From: RGIG1828 sp045592485
GTDB lineage: Bacteria; Bacillota; Clostridia; UMGS1810
Length of the DNA: 8,722 bases
Assembly (NCBI GenBank): GCA_045592485.1
Contig: JAZNUS010000161.1
Span: 1-8,722, forward strand
Direction of reading: 5' to 3'
Below the pieces are notes generated by a model. That model was not told where the DNA came from, did no database searches, and saw nothing but the letters and a program-made list of their open reading frames with translations. Positions 1-5,869 of the stretch are shown piece by piece (positions within the stretch are counted from its first letter, which is position 1; every line of letters starts with the position of its first letter). Position numbers and translations under genes: made by a program.

Positions 1-117
1 TTTTGTCTCAATCAAGGCAAAAACGCAGGGAATATGTTAATATTTCCGAGTATTTTAACGATGGGTGAGGCGAAATTTATATTTTAAAACCGCCTTTAGT
101 GTTGGTTGCTAAGGCTA
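1..117 (-). mobile_element. MITE-like element, copy A (truncated by window edge)
   Basis: Bases 1-117 match the reverse complement of 4246-4362 with about 10 mismatches in 117 (about 91% identity) and no gaps. The right end (about 90-117) carries the terminal inverted repeat that finishes in TAAGGCTA, the same terminus found at both ends of the complete copy at 4246-4522. Only one end is visible; the other lies beyond the window start. There is no transposase and no coding potential, so it would be a non-autonomous element. Identity was counted by eye. Whether it is actively mobile is inference. Confidence 0.75.
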
Positions 118-142
118 TCCTTAACAACCAACACTGAAGACG
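91..142. repeat. Long imperfect hairpin at the A/B element junction
   Basis: The terminal repeat of copy A and the facing terminal repeat of copy B fold on each other. Core arms are AGTGTTGGTTGCTAAGG (98-114) and CCTTAACAACCAACACT (119-135), with one mismatch and a 4-nt loop (CTAT). The pairing extends outward to 91/142 with one mismatch and one G-U pair. There is no T-run after it, so it is not an obvious terminator. It follows directly from two inverted termini meeting at one TA. Confidence 0.8.
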
Positions 143-195
143 CCTCAAATGGTGAATTTTCGGTATCTTATGGCTTGTGGTTTTAGTGTAAAAAC

Positions 196-221
196 AAGAC
201 ATCAATTCTGCCTTATGTCTT
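196..221. promoter_or_regulatory. Perfect 7-bp inverted repeat upstream of the -35 box (candidate operator)
   Basis: AAGACAT (196-202) and ATGTCTT (215-221) are perfect inverted repeats separated by 12 nt, ending 9 nt before the -35 hexamer at 231. A further partial half-site, ATGGACAT, overlaps the -35 box. Position and symmetry fit a dimeric transcription factor site, but no known regulator motif is recognised. A 7-bp palindrome in AT-rich DNA can arise by chance. Confidence 0.35.
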
Positions 222-230
222 AAAAAGATA

Positions 231-259
231 TGGACATAAAAAGCCGGATGAGGTATAAT
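231..259 (+). promoter_or_regulatory. Sigma-70/SigA-type promoter for the secreted-protein operon
   Basis: The -35 hexamer TGGACA (231-236, 5 of 6 to TTGACA) is followed by an ideal 17-bp spacer and a perfect TATAAT -10 box (254-259). The predicted start is near A266-A267, about 60 nt upstream of the ATG at 327. The last bases of the -10 box are also the first bases of the 257-300 palindrome, so the repeat contributes part of the promoter. This is the best promoter in the first 4 kb and probably drives 327-4097. Confidence 0.7.
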
Positions 260-300
260 AGCCTTAACAACCGCCTTTGTTGTTGGTTGTTAAGGCTATT
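257..300. repeat. 16-bp perfect palindrome made of element termini
   Basis: AATAGCCTTAACAACC (257-272) is the exact reverse complement of GGTTGTTAAGGCTATT (285-300), with a 12-nt loop. The right half equals the element terminus seen at 90-117 and in the copy at 4246-4522, and the left half equals the opposite terminus. It is effectively an element shrunk to its two ends. It overlaps the -10 box and the start of the 5' untranslated region of the gene at 327. Only the inner part of the left arm would be transcribed from the predicted start. Confidence 0.8.
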
Positions 301-326
301 TAATTTGATAAATGGAGGAATTTTTT

Positions 327-791
327 ATGAGCAAAAAAATTCTGATTTTAACAGTTTTAATTATAACACTTGTGCCTCAAATGGTTTCATTTGCACAGGT
401 TCATGCAGGCGACAGTGTAAAGCTGTTTGCGGTAACCACTGAGGAAATTACAGACATTTTCAGCGATACCGGCGAAACGATTAAACAAAAAAAATTCACA
501 GAAATTGCATCTCCCGGGGGAGAAGAATTTGTTGCCGGAGCATATGTCTATAATGATTCTCTCACCAATGGCGACTGTGTTGAGATGAACATTATCATAG
601 CTGAATACTCAGAAACGGAGGGCTTCAAAGCTCTCGAAGCGGTTCATCTTAAAACAGTTCATGCATGTCCCGGTGACAACGGTAAATTTGTCTTTACCGA
701 TCCCCTTAAGGTTGATGCTTCAAGAACCGTAAAAGCAATGATTTGGGGAACAGAAACAATAATACCCTATGCTGTTGGGTATTCAAAATAA
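327..791 (+). CDS. Small secreted protein, beta-sandwich-like, function unknown
   Basis: The product is a 154-residue exported protein. The start at 327 is chosen over the in-frame ATG at 312 because GGAGG (314-318) sits 8 nt before 327 and the protein then begins with a normal signal peptide: MSKK, a hydrophobic stretch at residues 5-22, and A-x-A-like cleavage sites near SFA (21-23) or VHA (25-27). The mature part is rich in alternating beta-strand pattern and ends with 'RTVKAMIWGTETIIPYA'. This resembles the last strands of the small Ig/FN3-like domain often appended to clostridial secreted hydrolases and stalk-domain proteins ('vKaflWd..t.kPl'). That likeness is from memory of the pattern, not a search. 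Two cysteines (84 and 114) could form a disulfide. It lies 19 bp before the next secreted protein and probably acts with it outside the cell. No catalytic motif is seen. Confidence 0.8.
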   Translation: MSKKILILTVLIITLVPQMVSFAQVHAGDSVKLFAVTTEEITDIFSDTGETIKQKKFTEIASPGGEEFVAGAYVYNDSLTNGDCVEMNIIIAEYSETEGFKALEAVHLKTVHACPGDNGKFVFTDPLKVDASRTVKAMIWGTETIIPYAVGYSK

Positions 792-810
792 TATAAGTTG
801 GGGTGAACCT

Positions 811-3156
811 ATGAAAAAAAGAATTATTTCCTCTCTCTTGGTCTGTGTTTTGATGCTTTCTTTTATCGGACCCTTTGAACAAAAGGCTGAAGCTTTTTAT
901 GACACAAGTCTTTATTACATAAGCTTTTATGACACTATTCTCAACTTTGACGAAAATCCTGTAAAAACAAACGGCACAATTTTAGCACAGGCAAGAGTGC
1001 TTTGCGAAGCTATGGACACCAACTCTTCGTATATTGCAGAAACAGGAGAATTTATCGTTGAAAAAGACGGCATTAAAATAGAGCTTTGTGTTGATTCTGA
1101 TGCTGCAAAATTAAACGGCGTTGAAGAAACACTCACTGCAGCACCCACGCTTAAAAACGGTCATCTCATGATTCCGGCAGCCTTCGTGGCAGAAAAGCTG
1201 GGTTATAACACCTATTACACAGAAAACTTTCAGAAAAGACTGTCCATCGACCCAAAACCCACCGCCGAAGTTCTCGATATTCTTGAACAGATTGAAAATG
1301 AGTGCTTCAGCGAAGAACTGGTAGACTGGATTGTCAATCTTTACGATCCCGAATCCGGCGGATTTTATTTCAAAAAAAGCTCCAAAGACACAAAAGGCTT
1401 TTTGCCCGACCGTGAATCAACTGCAAACAGCATTGGAATGCTTAAATCCCTCGGTGTTATCGGTAACAAGCCCGGAGAATGGCTCACCGATGAAATGATA
1501 GATAAAATGACCGCCTTTGCCCGCAAATATTACAATCCTGCCGACGGATTCTGGTATGAGCTTCCCTGGGGAAAATATGTAAATGAAAGCAAAAGGGGCT
1601 ATGAATCATCAGGGGCGTCACAGGTCCTTAAATATCTTGGAAAAACTGTTGAAGAAAAGATTGAATTGACAAGCCTTGACACATCTGTTTGCGATTCTGT
1701 CGTGACTGCCGTAGGGGAGGCGGAGGCAACCGCCACTCTGAATGCTTTGTCTGTAGAAGACAGATATTCTTCCCTTGAAAATTTCAAGCTTTGGCTTGAC
1801 AGTCTTGAAATATCAAATGTATATGCCACGGGTTCCCTTCTTCTGACAAATCTTGGCTCTGTCCGCAAGGCAGGAAATGAATACTTCGACTGCCTTATGG
1901 AATATATTGGTGCTCACATGAACCCGAGAACCGGATTTTTCAGCAAAATCGATCCTGAAACAGGAGACTGGGTTGATGAAATAAACTATGACGCAATGAG
2001 TGGAACCTTTAAGGTGTCTTCCATTTATGCCGAAAGCTATTATGCAAGTCTCGGTGGCAGATACTACACGATGCCTTATTTTGACAAGCTGATGGAAAAC
2101 ACAATGAAGGTTATGCTTTCCGACGAGAGCGGCTGGCATGCCTGCGACCTTGCAAATCCCTGGTCGCTGATTCGCTCAGCCAGATACAGTCAGAAGGATG
2201 TTCTTGGAAATCCGGCATACAAGGCGGCTCTTGAAAGCTACTACGACAAGCTTCCCGAGCTTCTTTTAAACACAAAGAATAAAATTCTTTCTCTTCTTTG
2301 TGAAGACGGCTCATATTCCTACTATGCCTACACAGGTGCAGGCGGCAACAAAGGTGTGCTTCAGGGACTCAATATCCGTGAAGGCGAAATGAGCGGTGCC
2401 TCTATGGTTGTCAGCATGAGAAAGCAGCTCTACAATGTTATGGGACTTCCGCTTCCTGAAATGTTTGGAGGTAAAATTGGTCCTGAGCAGATAAAAGAAA
2501 AGCTTATGGCTTTGGAGCCTGCAAAAAAAATTGAACCTCTTAAAACCTGCAATTTCTCATTTAACGACATGGAAACAGGTGCTTTGCCAAACGGCAACGG
2601 TTCTCCCTACAGATATACAGGCGATATTGAGATTGTAAATGACCCTGTGACCGGTCACGGCAAATCCATAAGAATTGAAGCTGACGGAAAAACATCTCCC
2701 GTGATTTATTTTGATGTGGGTTCTTCCGGTTCAAGAGGCTTTACACTTCAGTTTGACATTCGTTTTGAACCCGAAGAGGGAAACAGTTTTTTTATGATTT
2801 CCGAAATAGGAAGCTGGGACAAAGCCGTTGCAACAGCATACCGTAAAATTGACGGCTATTCAAGATTTATCAGAACCACAACCGAAGGAAGCAAGTGGCT
2901 GTGCAACAACAAAGGCAACTGGTGGTCAACATACCGCACCATAAAGATTGCCTACACTCCCGATTGCTCCGGTGCAAAAACTGAATTCTATCTTGACGGA
3001 AAGCTTGTTGACACAAGCACCTACTTTGACAACGGCTATCCCGAAATGCGTCCGACAAAGGATATTTCCTATGTGTCCTTCAGAGCAGACCACACCCAAC
3101 CCTTTGTGGGATATATAGACAATTTTAAATTCAGAGAAAATCCGATAACCAACTAA
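811..3156 (+). CDS. Secreted stalk-domain / alpha-toroid-like / LamG-like protein
   Basis: The product is a 781-residue exported protein. The start at 811 is preferred over the in-frame ATG at 769, which overlaps the previous gene, because GGGGTGA lies just upstream and a classic signal peptide follows (MKKR, hydrophobic core, cleavage near KAEA|FY at 28). Residues 33-148 look like a copper-amine-oxidase-N-like stalk domain ('GTILAQARVLCEAM', 'LNGVEETL', 'IPAAFVAEKLGY'). Residues 150-570 are helix-rich with spaced turns DPESGGF (179), NPADGFW (242), NPRTGFF (371) and LCEDGSYSYY (497). This recalls the repeats of alpha/alpha-toroid enzymes such as polysaccharide lyases, glycosidases and terpenoid-cyclase folds. 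Residues 580-778 look like a concanavalin A/LamG-type beta-sandwich ('FDIRFEP', 'EFYLDGKLVDTS', 'GYIDNFKF'). A surface carbohydrate-binding or -cleaving role is inferred; catalytic residues cannot be assigned. Confidence 0.85.
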   Translation: MKKRIISSLLVCVLMLSFIGPFEQKAEAFYDTSLYYISFYDTILNFDENPVKTNGTILAQARVLCEAMDTNSSYIAETGEFIVEKDGIKIELCVDSDAAKLNGVEETLTAAPTLKNGHLMIPAAFVAEKLGYNTYYTENFQKRLSIDPKPTAEVLDILEQIENECFSEELVDWIVNLYDPESGGFYFKKSSKDTKGFLPDRESTANSIGMLKSLGVIGNKPGEWLTDEMIDKMTAFARKYYNPADGFWYELPWGKYVNESKRGYESSGASQVLKYLGKTVEEKIELTSLDTSVCDSVVTAVGEAEATATLNALSVEDRYSSLENFKLWLDSLEISNVYATGSLLLTNLGSVRKAGNEYFDCLMEYIGAHMNPRTGFFSKIDPETGDWVDEINYDAMSGTFKVSSIYAESYYASLGGRYYTMPYFDKLMENTMKVMLSDESGWHACDLANPWSLIRSARYSQKDVLGNPAYKAALESYYDKLPELLLNTKNKILSLLCEDGSYSYYAYTGAGGNKGVLQGLNIREGEMSGASMVVSMRKQLYNVMGLPLPEMFGGKIGPEQIKEKLMALEPAKKIEPLKTCNFSFNDMETGALPNGNGSPYRYTGDIEIVNDPVTGHGKSIRIEADGKTSPVIYFDVGSSGSRGFTLQFDIRFEPEEGNSFFMISEIGSWDKAVATAYRKIDGYSRFIRTTTEGSKWLCNNKGNWWSTYRTIKIAYTPDCSGAKTEFYLDGKLVDTSTYFDNGYPEMRPTKDISYVSFRADHTQPFVGYIDNFKFRENPITN

Positions 3157-3170
3157 TTGAGAGGAATAAA

Positions 3171-4097
3171 ATGAAGCTCTACTTTGCACCTTTGGAGGGC
3201 ATAACCAAATATGTGTACAGAAATGTCCATTCATCACTTTTTGATGGATGTGACGGTTATTTTGCACCTTTTATTAACCCCTCTGATCAGGAAAAAATAA
3301 GCAAAAAAGGAATAAATGACATTTATCCTTCCCTTAATACCTGCACCAATCTGAAAGTGCAGGTTCTTACAAACAATACCGAATCCTTCAGAAAATTTGA
3401 GGATAAGGTTTCACAAATGGGTTATGACGAGATTAACATAAATCTCGGCTGCCCCGCAACGACGGTTGTTAAAAAAATGAGAGGCTCTGGGTTTTTGCAG
3501 TGTCCCGACGACCTTGACCGGTTCCTTGACGGAGTTTTTGAAGCAGCAAAGCTTAGGGTTTCGGTTAAAACCCGAATAGGCTATTCGTCGGTTGATGAAT
3601 ATGTCCGTCTTTTTGAAATTTACAACCGCTATCCCATATCCTTGTTGATTGTTCACCCCCGCACCAAGGACGAGCTATACCGGGGAGAGGTTCACAGGGA
3701 GATTTTTGCTGAAATTTATAAGGCATCGAAAAATCCACTTTGCTACAATGGTGATGTTTTTTCGAAAGAGGACTATGAAAAAATTGTTTCCCTGTTTCCT
3801 TCCATTGATTCGGTAATGCTCGGAAGGGGAGCAGTGGCAAATCCGGCACTTTTCCGTGAAATAAAAGGCGGAAAACCTCTTTGCACCGATGACCTTAAAG
3901 AGTATTCGGCTCTCCTTTGCAAAAGCTATTTCGAGGTTCTGGGAAGCGAGACCTTCACCCTTCACAAGCTCAAGGAAATTTGGGTGTATGTTATGATGCA
4001 TAACTTTCCTGAAGAAAAAAAGACTGCAAAGTCAATAAAAAAATCAAACACAATTTCAGAATTTCTCAAAGCTTTGGATTCTTTGCCGGAGCTTTGA
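3171..4097 (+). CDS. dus: tRNA-dihydrouridine synthase (Dus)
   Basis: This FMN- and NAD(P)H-dependent enzyme reduces specific uridines in the tRNA D-loop to dihydrouridine in the cytoplasm. The 308 residues carry the family marks of an FMN-binding TIM barrel: N-terminal 'YFAPLEGITKYVYR' (4-17), 'INLGCPATTVVKK' with the catalytic cysteine of the GCP motif at C94, 'VKTRIG' (K133, R135), 'IVHPRTKDELYRG' (H162), 'YNGDV' (192-196) and the FMN phosphate loop 'MLGRGAVANP' (216-225). The length is typical for the short clostridial Dus group. GAGAGG stands 6 nt before the ATG, which lies 14 bp after the preceding stop, so it is probably co-transcribed with the two secreted-protein genes although functionally unrelated. 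The exact subtype (A, B or C specificity) cannot be told. Confidence 0.95.
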   Translation: MKLYFAPLEGITKYVYRNVHSSLFDGCDGYFAPFINPSDQEKISKKGINDIYPSLNTCTNLKVQVLTNNTESFRKFEDKVSQMGYDEININLGCPATTVVKKMRGSGFLQCPDDLDRFLDGVFEAAKLRVSVKTRIGYSSVDEYVRLFEIYNRYPISLLIVHPRTKDELYRGEVHREIFAEIYKASKNPLCYNGDVFSKEDYEKIVSLFPSIDSVMLGRGAVANPALFREIKGGKPLCTDDLKEYSALLCKSYFEVLGSETFTLHKLKEIWVYVMMHNFPEEKKTAKSIKKSNTISEFLKALDSLPEL

Positions 4098-4103
4098 TTC
4101 AGG

Positions 4104-4139
4104 CAGGCATCGGGTTATACCGGTGCCTGTTTGGTTTTT
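4104..4139 (+). terminator. Rho-independent terminator after dus
   Basis: The stem CAGGCATCGG (4104-4113) / CCGGTGCCTG (4120-4129) is 10 bp with one T-G pair and a 6-nt loop. It is followed by the T-rich run TTTGGTTTTT. It starts 7 nt after the dus stop codon and should end the 327-4097 transcript. Confidence 0.85.
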
Positions 4140-4229
4140 AAATTGGGGTTTATCGCTCTGTTTAGCACTAGGGCGTGAGCCTTCCCCCTGGTGGGGAAGG
4201 TGGCAAGCTTGCTTGACGGATGAGGGGAT
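4139..4229 (+). repeat. Outer inverted repeat, left copy (two-hairpin foldback)
   Basis: This is the left arm of a pair of inverted repeats; its mate is 4628-4720. Shared parts are a 14-bp outer tip TAAATTGGGGTTTA (4139-4152; exact reverse complement at 4707-4720), the CCTTCCCC/GGGGAAGG hairpin (4180-4187/4193-4200, 5-nt loop) and the GATGAGGGG inner edge ending at 4226. A second small stem, CAAGC/GCTTG (4204-4208/4211-4215), occupies the place where the right copy has a different stem. The dispersed 'cttccccctggtggggaag' motif is familiar from gut Clostridia genomes. Nothing here codes for protein. Confidence 0.75.
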
Positions 4230-4245
4230 AGTGACACTCCAAGAA

Positions 4246-4522
4246 TAGCCTTAACAACCAGCACTGAGGACGGTTTTAAAATATAAATTTCGCCTCACTC
4301 GTCGTTAAAATACTCGGAAATATTAACATATTTCCTGTGTTTTTGCCTTGACTGAGACAAAATTTATTATTTTAAAACTCCATAGGACTTCAAATGGACG
4401 AATTTTTGAGGATATTTTGGTGCGGAGGACGCAGGAAGGCTACTCGCCTTTCAAGGACGACAAACCAAAAGATACCGAAAATTCACCATTTGAGGCGTCC
4501 TCAGTGTTGATTATTAAGGCTA
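4246..4522 (+). mobile_element. Complete MITE-like element, 277 bp with 27-bp terminal inverted repeats
   Basis: The termini 4246-4272 and 4496-4522 are inverted repeats of 27 bp with about 3 mismatches. Both begin with TAGCCTTAA, and the element is bounded by TA. An internal inverted pair (4391-4420 against 4465-4492, 'CAAATGG..GAATTTT' type) lets the right half fold on itself. Bases 4246-4362 are about 91% identical, inverted, to bases 1-117. The only open frame across it (4348-4542) starts in the element and runs out beyond it, has no good ribosome binding site and looks fortuitous. TA termini and lack of a transposase suggest a non-autonomous element of the IS630/Tc1 target type. That family assignment is inference. 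Confidence 0.75.
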
Positions 4523-4627
4523 GAGCACTTGTGCGAATTTGATTGGTTAGTGGAGCGTTAAAAATCAGCGTTTTCAATAGTTTGAACGATTTTCAAATTT
4601 ATATTTGAATTTACTTTCTTTTGTTTC
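4523..4627. other. Non-coding spacer inside the repeat island
   Basis: This AT-rich stretch lies between the MITE-like element and the right outer repeat. It contains the small palindrome GCACTTGTGC (4524-4533) and a TTCAAATTTATATTTGAA palindrome near 4591-4608. No ribosome binding site with a plausible gene, no RNA gene and no clear promoter is seen. Confidence 0.5.
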
Positions 4628-4720
4628 CCCTCATCAGTCACCTTACGGTGACAGCTTCCCCACCAGGGGGAAGCCTTTCGCTTCAGCCCAATTTCAAACT
4701 CCCCGCTAAACCCCAATTTA
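4628..4720 (-). repeat. Outer inverted repeat, right copy (two-hairpin foldback)
   Basis: This is the mate of 4139-4229 in inverted orientation. Read on the minus strand it has the same order: tip TAAATTGGGGTTTA (4720-4707), GCTTCCCC/GGGGAAGC hairpin (4654-4661/4667-4674), a second stem GTCACC/GGTGAC (4637-4642/4647-4652, loop TTAC) and the GATGAGGGG edge. Compared with the left copy, the second stem has a wholly different sequence but still pairs, and the closing pair of the first stem is swapped from C-G to G-C. Folding rather than sequence therefore appears conserved. Confidence 0.75.
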
Positions 4721-4731
4721 TTCCCCGAATA

Positions 4732-4762
4732 CTTTTGGGTATTGCTTTTCCCTTTTGGGTAT
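4732..4762 (+). promoter_or_regulatory. 11-bp perfect direct repeat over the nadE promoter (candidate operator)
   Basis: CTTTTGGGTAT occurs at 4732-4742 and again at 4752-4762, exactly 20 bp apart, which is about two helical turns and puts both copies on the same DNA face. The first copy abuts the candidate -35 box and the second lies in the spacer, so bound protein would block polymerase. No known NAD-metabolism regulator site (NiaR, NrtR, Rex) is recognised. Confidence 0.45.
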
Positions 4763-4770
4763 GATATTAT
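4742..4770 (+). promoter_or_regulatory. Promoter of the nadE unit
   Basis: TTGCTT (4742-4747) and TATTAT (4765-4770, 5 of 6 to consensus) are separated by 17 bp. The predicted start is near 4777, giving an untranslated leader of about 30 nt before the ATG at 4808. The -35 match is weak (3-4 of 6), and an overlapping TATGAT at 4760-4765 is an alternative -10. Confidence 0.5.
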
Positions 4771-4807
4771 AAATGTATCAGTAATAATTGGGACGGCGGT
4801 GGAATAA

Positions 4808-5554
4808 ATGTTTAATGCAGAAAAAATAAAAAACCAGTGTGTTTTGTGGATAAGAGAATTTTTTGAAAATAATGGTAAGGACTGCAACGCAGTTGTGGGA
4901 ATTTCCGGCGGAAAAGACAGCTCCGTTGCGGCGGCACTTTGTGTTGAAGCTCTCGGAAAAGATAGGGTTATAGGTGTTTTAATGCCCCAGGGCAATCAGC
5001 ACGACATCGATATGGCTCATCTTCTTTGCAACCACCTTGGAATAAAAAACTATGTTATAAACATAAAAGATGCAGTTGATGCAGTTGTAAATGCTTTTCC
5101 AAAAGAAATTGAAATGACCTCTCAGACAATTCAGAACATTCCCCCCAGAATCAGAATGTCAACTCTCTATGCCGTGTCTCAAAGTGTCAACGGCAGAGTG
5201 TGCAACACCTGCAACCTCTCGGAGGATTGGGTTGGCTATTCAACAAGATATGGCGATTCTGTGGGCGATTTTTCGCCACTGTCTCACCTGACAGTCACCG
5301 AGGTGAAGGAGATAGGCAGGGTTCTTGGCTTGCCCGAGGTTCTCGTTGAAAAAACTCCCATAGACGGACTTTGCGGAAAGACCGACGAAGAAAACCTCGG
5401 TTTTACCTATGCCGAGCTTGATGTGTACATCCGTACAGGAGTAATTAAAGACCAAAGCAAAAAGGAAATTATTGACAGGAAGCACAAAATGAATCTTTTC
5501 AAGCTTGAGCTCATGCCGAGCTTTAAGCCGGATATTAAGGAGGAGTTAATATGA
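4808..5554 (+). CDS. nadE: NAD(+) synthase, ammonia-dependent type
   Basis: The enzyme catalyses the last step of NAD synthesis in the cytoplasm: nicotinate adenine dinucleotide is adenylated by ATP and amidated. The 248 residues form a single N-type ATP pyrophosphatase domain. The PP-loop SGGKDSS is at 33-39, and 'NTCNLSEDWVGYSTRYGDSVGDFSPLSHLTVTEV', the substrate- and ATP-binding segment typical of NadE, lies at about 138-171. The C-terminal 'KTPIDGLCGKTDEENLGFTYAELD' is also typical. There is no nitrilase-type glutaminase domain, so free ammonia is the expected nitrogen donor. GGTGGA lies a few nt before the ATG. Its stop overlaps the start of the next gene (ATGA). It is the first gene after the repeat island and has its own promoter. 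Confidence 0.95.
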   Translation: MFNAEKIKNQCVLWIREFFENNGKDCNAVVGISGGKDSSVAAALCVEALGKDRVIGVLMPQGNQHDIDMAHLLCNHLGIKNYVINIKDAVDAVVNAFPKEIEMTSQTIQNIPPRIRMSTLYAVSQSVNGRVCNTCNLSEDWVGYSTRYGDSVGDFSPLSHLTVTEVKEIGRVLGLPEVLVEKTPIDGLCGKTDEENLGFTYAELDVYIRTGVIKDQSKKEIIDRKHKMNLFKLELMPSFKPDIKEELI

Positions 5555-5850
5555 AAAAATTGTTGTCTTTAGGTGTGGCCCTTGTTCTTTGTGCCGGGCT
5601 TTTTGCAGGATGCTCCGTAGCTAAAAAAATCCCCGACAATCTCATTGGGGAGGAAGCGGCAAAAGCAATTGCTCTTGAAAATGCCGGCTTGAGTGCTGAT
5701 GATGTGAAATTTATGTTTTGCAACCTCGAATTTGACGACGGAATATGGAAATATGAAATTGAATTTCGTCAGGGAAAAACAGAATATGATGCCGAAATCA
5801 AAGCTGACGATGGCTATATTATCGGCTTTGACACAGATTACAACGGCTGA
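5551..5850 (+). CDS. Small PepSY-domain lipoprotein
   Basis: The 99-residue protein has a lipoprotein signal: MKK, a hydrophobic core and the lipobox LFAGC with the lipidated cysteine at 21. It would be anchored to the outer face of the membrane. Residues 37-99 form a single PepSY-like unit: helix 'IGEEAAKAIALENAGLSADDV', then strands 'WKYEIEFRQGKTEYDAEIKADDGYIIGFDTDY'. PepSY domains are proposed to inhibit or modulate proteases or bind metal or peptides outside the cell; the role here is unknown. A strong AAGGAGGA (5537-5544) lies within the end of nadE, and the ATG overlaps the nadE stop, so the two genes are translationally coupled. A functional link to NAD synthesis is not evident. Confidence 0.88.
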   Translation: MKKLLSLGVALVLCAGLFAGCSVAKKIPDNLIGEEAAKAIALENAGLSADDVKFMFCNLEFDDGIWKYEIEFRQGKTEYDAEIKADDGYIIGFDTDYNG

Positions 5851-5869
5851 TAAAATCTGATTTCAATTA

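Larger units (their letters stand above)
116..298 (-). mobile_element. MITE-like element, copy B (divergent or deleted interior), abutting copy A
   Basis: Bases 116-181 match the reverse complement of 4457-4522 with about 7 mismatches, starting from the terminal repeat (TATCCTTAACAACC, one change from the usual TAGCC). The TA at 116-117 is shared with the end of copy A, so the two copies join head to tail at a single TA. Homology stops near 181. Bases 271-298 again match the other element terminus (compare 90-117, 25 of 28). The interval 182-270 is unrelated to the complete copy and contains the promoter of the next gene. It may be one element with a replaced interior, or two separate fragments; the sequence alone does not decide. 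Confidence 0.55.

Noticed and set aside
230..442. 70-codon open frame overlapping the promoter and the secreted gene
   Set aside because: It starts inside the -35 box, passes through the palindrome and overlaps the signal peptide region of the gene at 327 in another frame.
4348..4542. 64-codon open frame inside the MITE-like element
   Set aside because: It begins mid-element, crosses the right terminal repeat into unrelated flank, has no ribosome binding site and coincides with the internal inverted repeat; it is best explained as chance coding of a repeat.
4139..4720. CRISPR array or riboswitch in the 0.7-kb intergenic region
   Set aside because: Repeats are inverted pairs, not regularly spaced direct repeats with spacers, and no known nicotinate/NAD riboswitch core is recognisable near nadE.
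4558..4995. 145-codon minus-strand open frame upstream of nadE
   Set aside because: It runs antisense through the nadE start, its promoter and the right outer repeat; no domain or ribosome binding site is seen.
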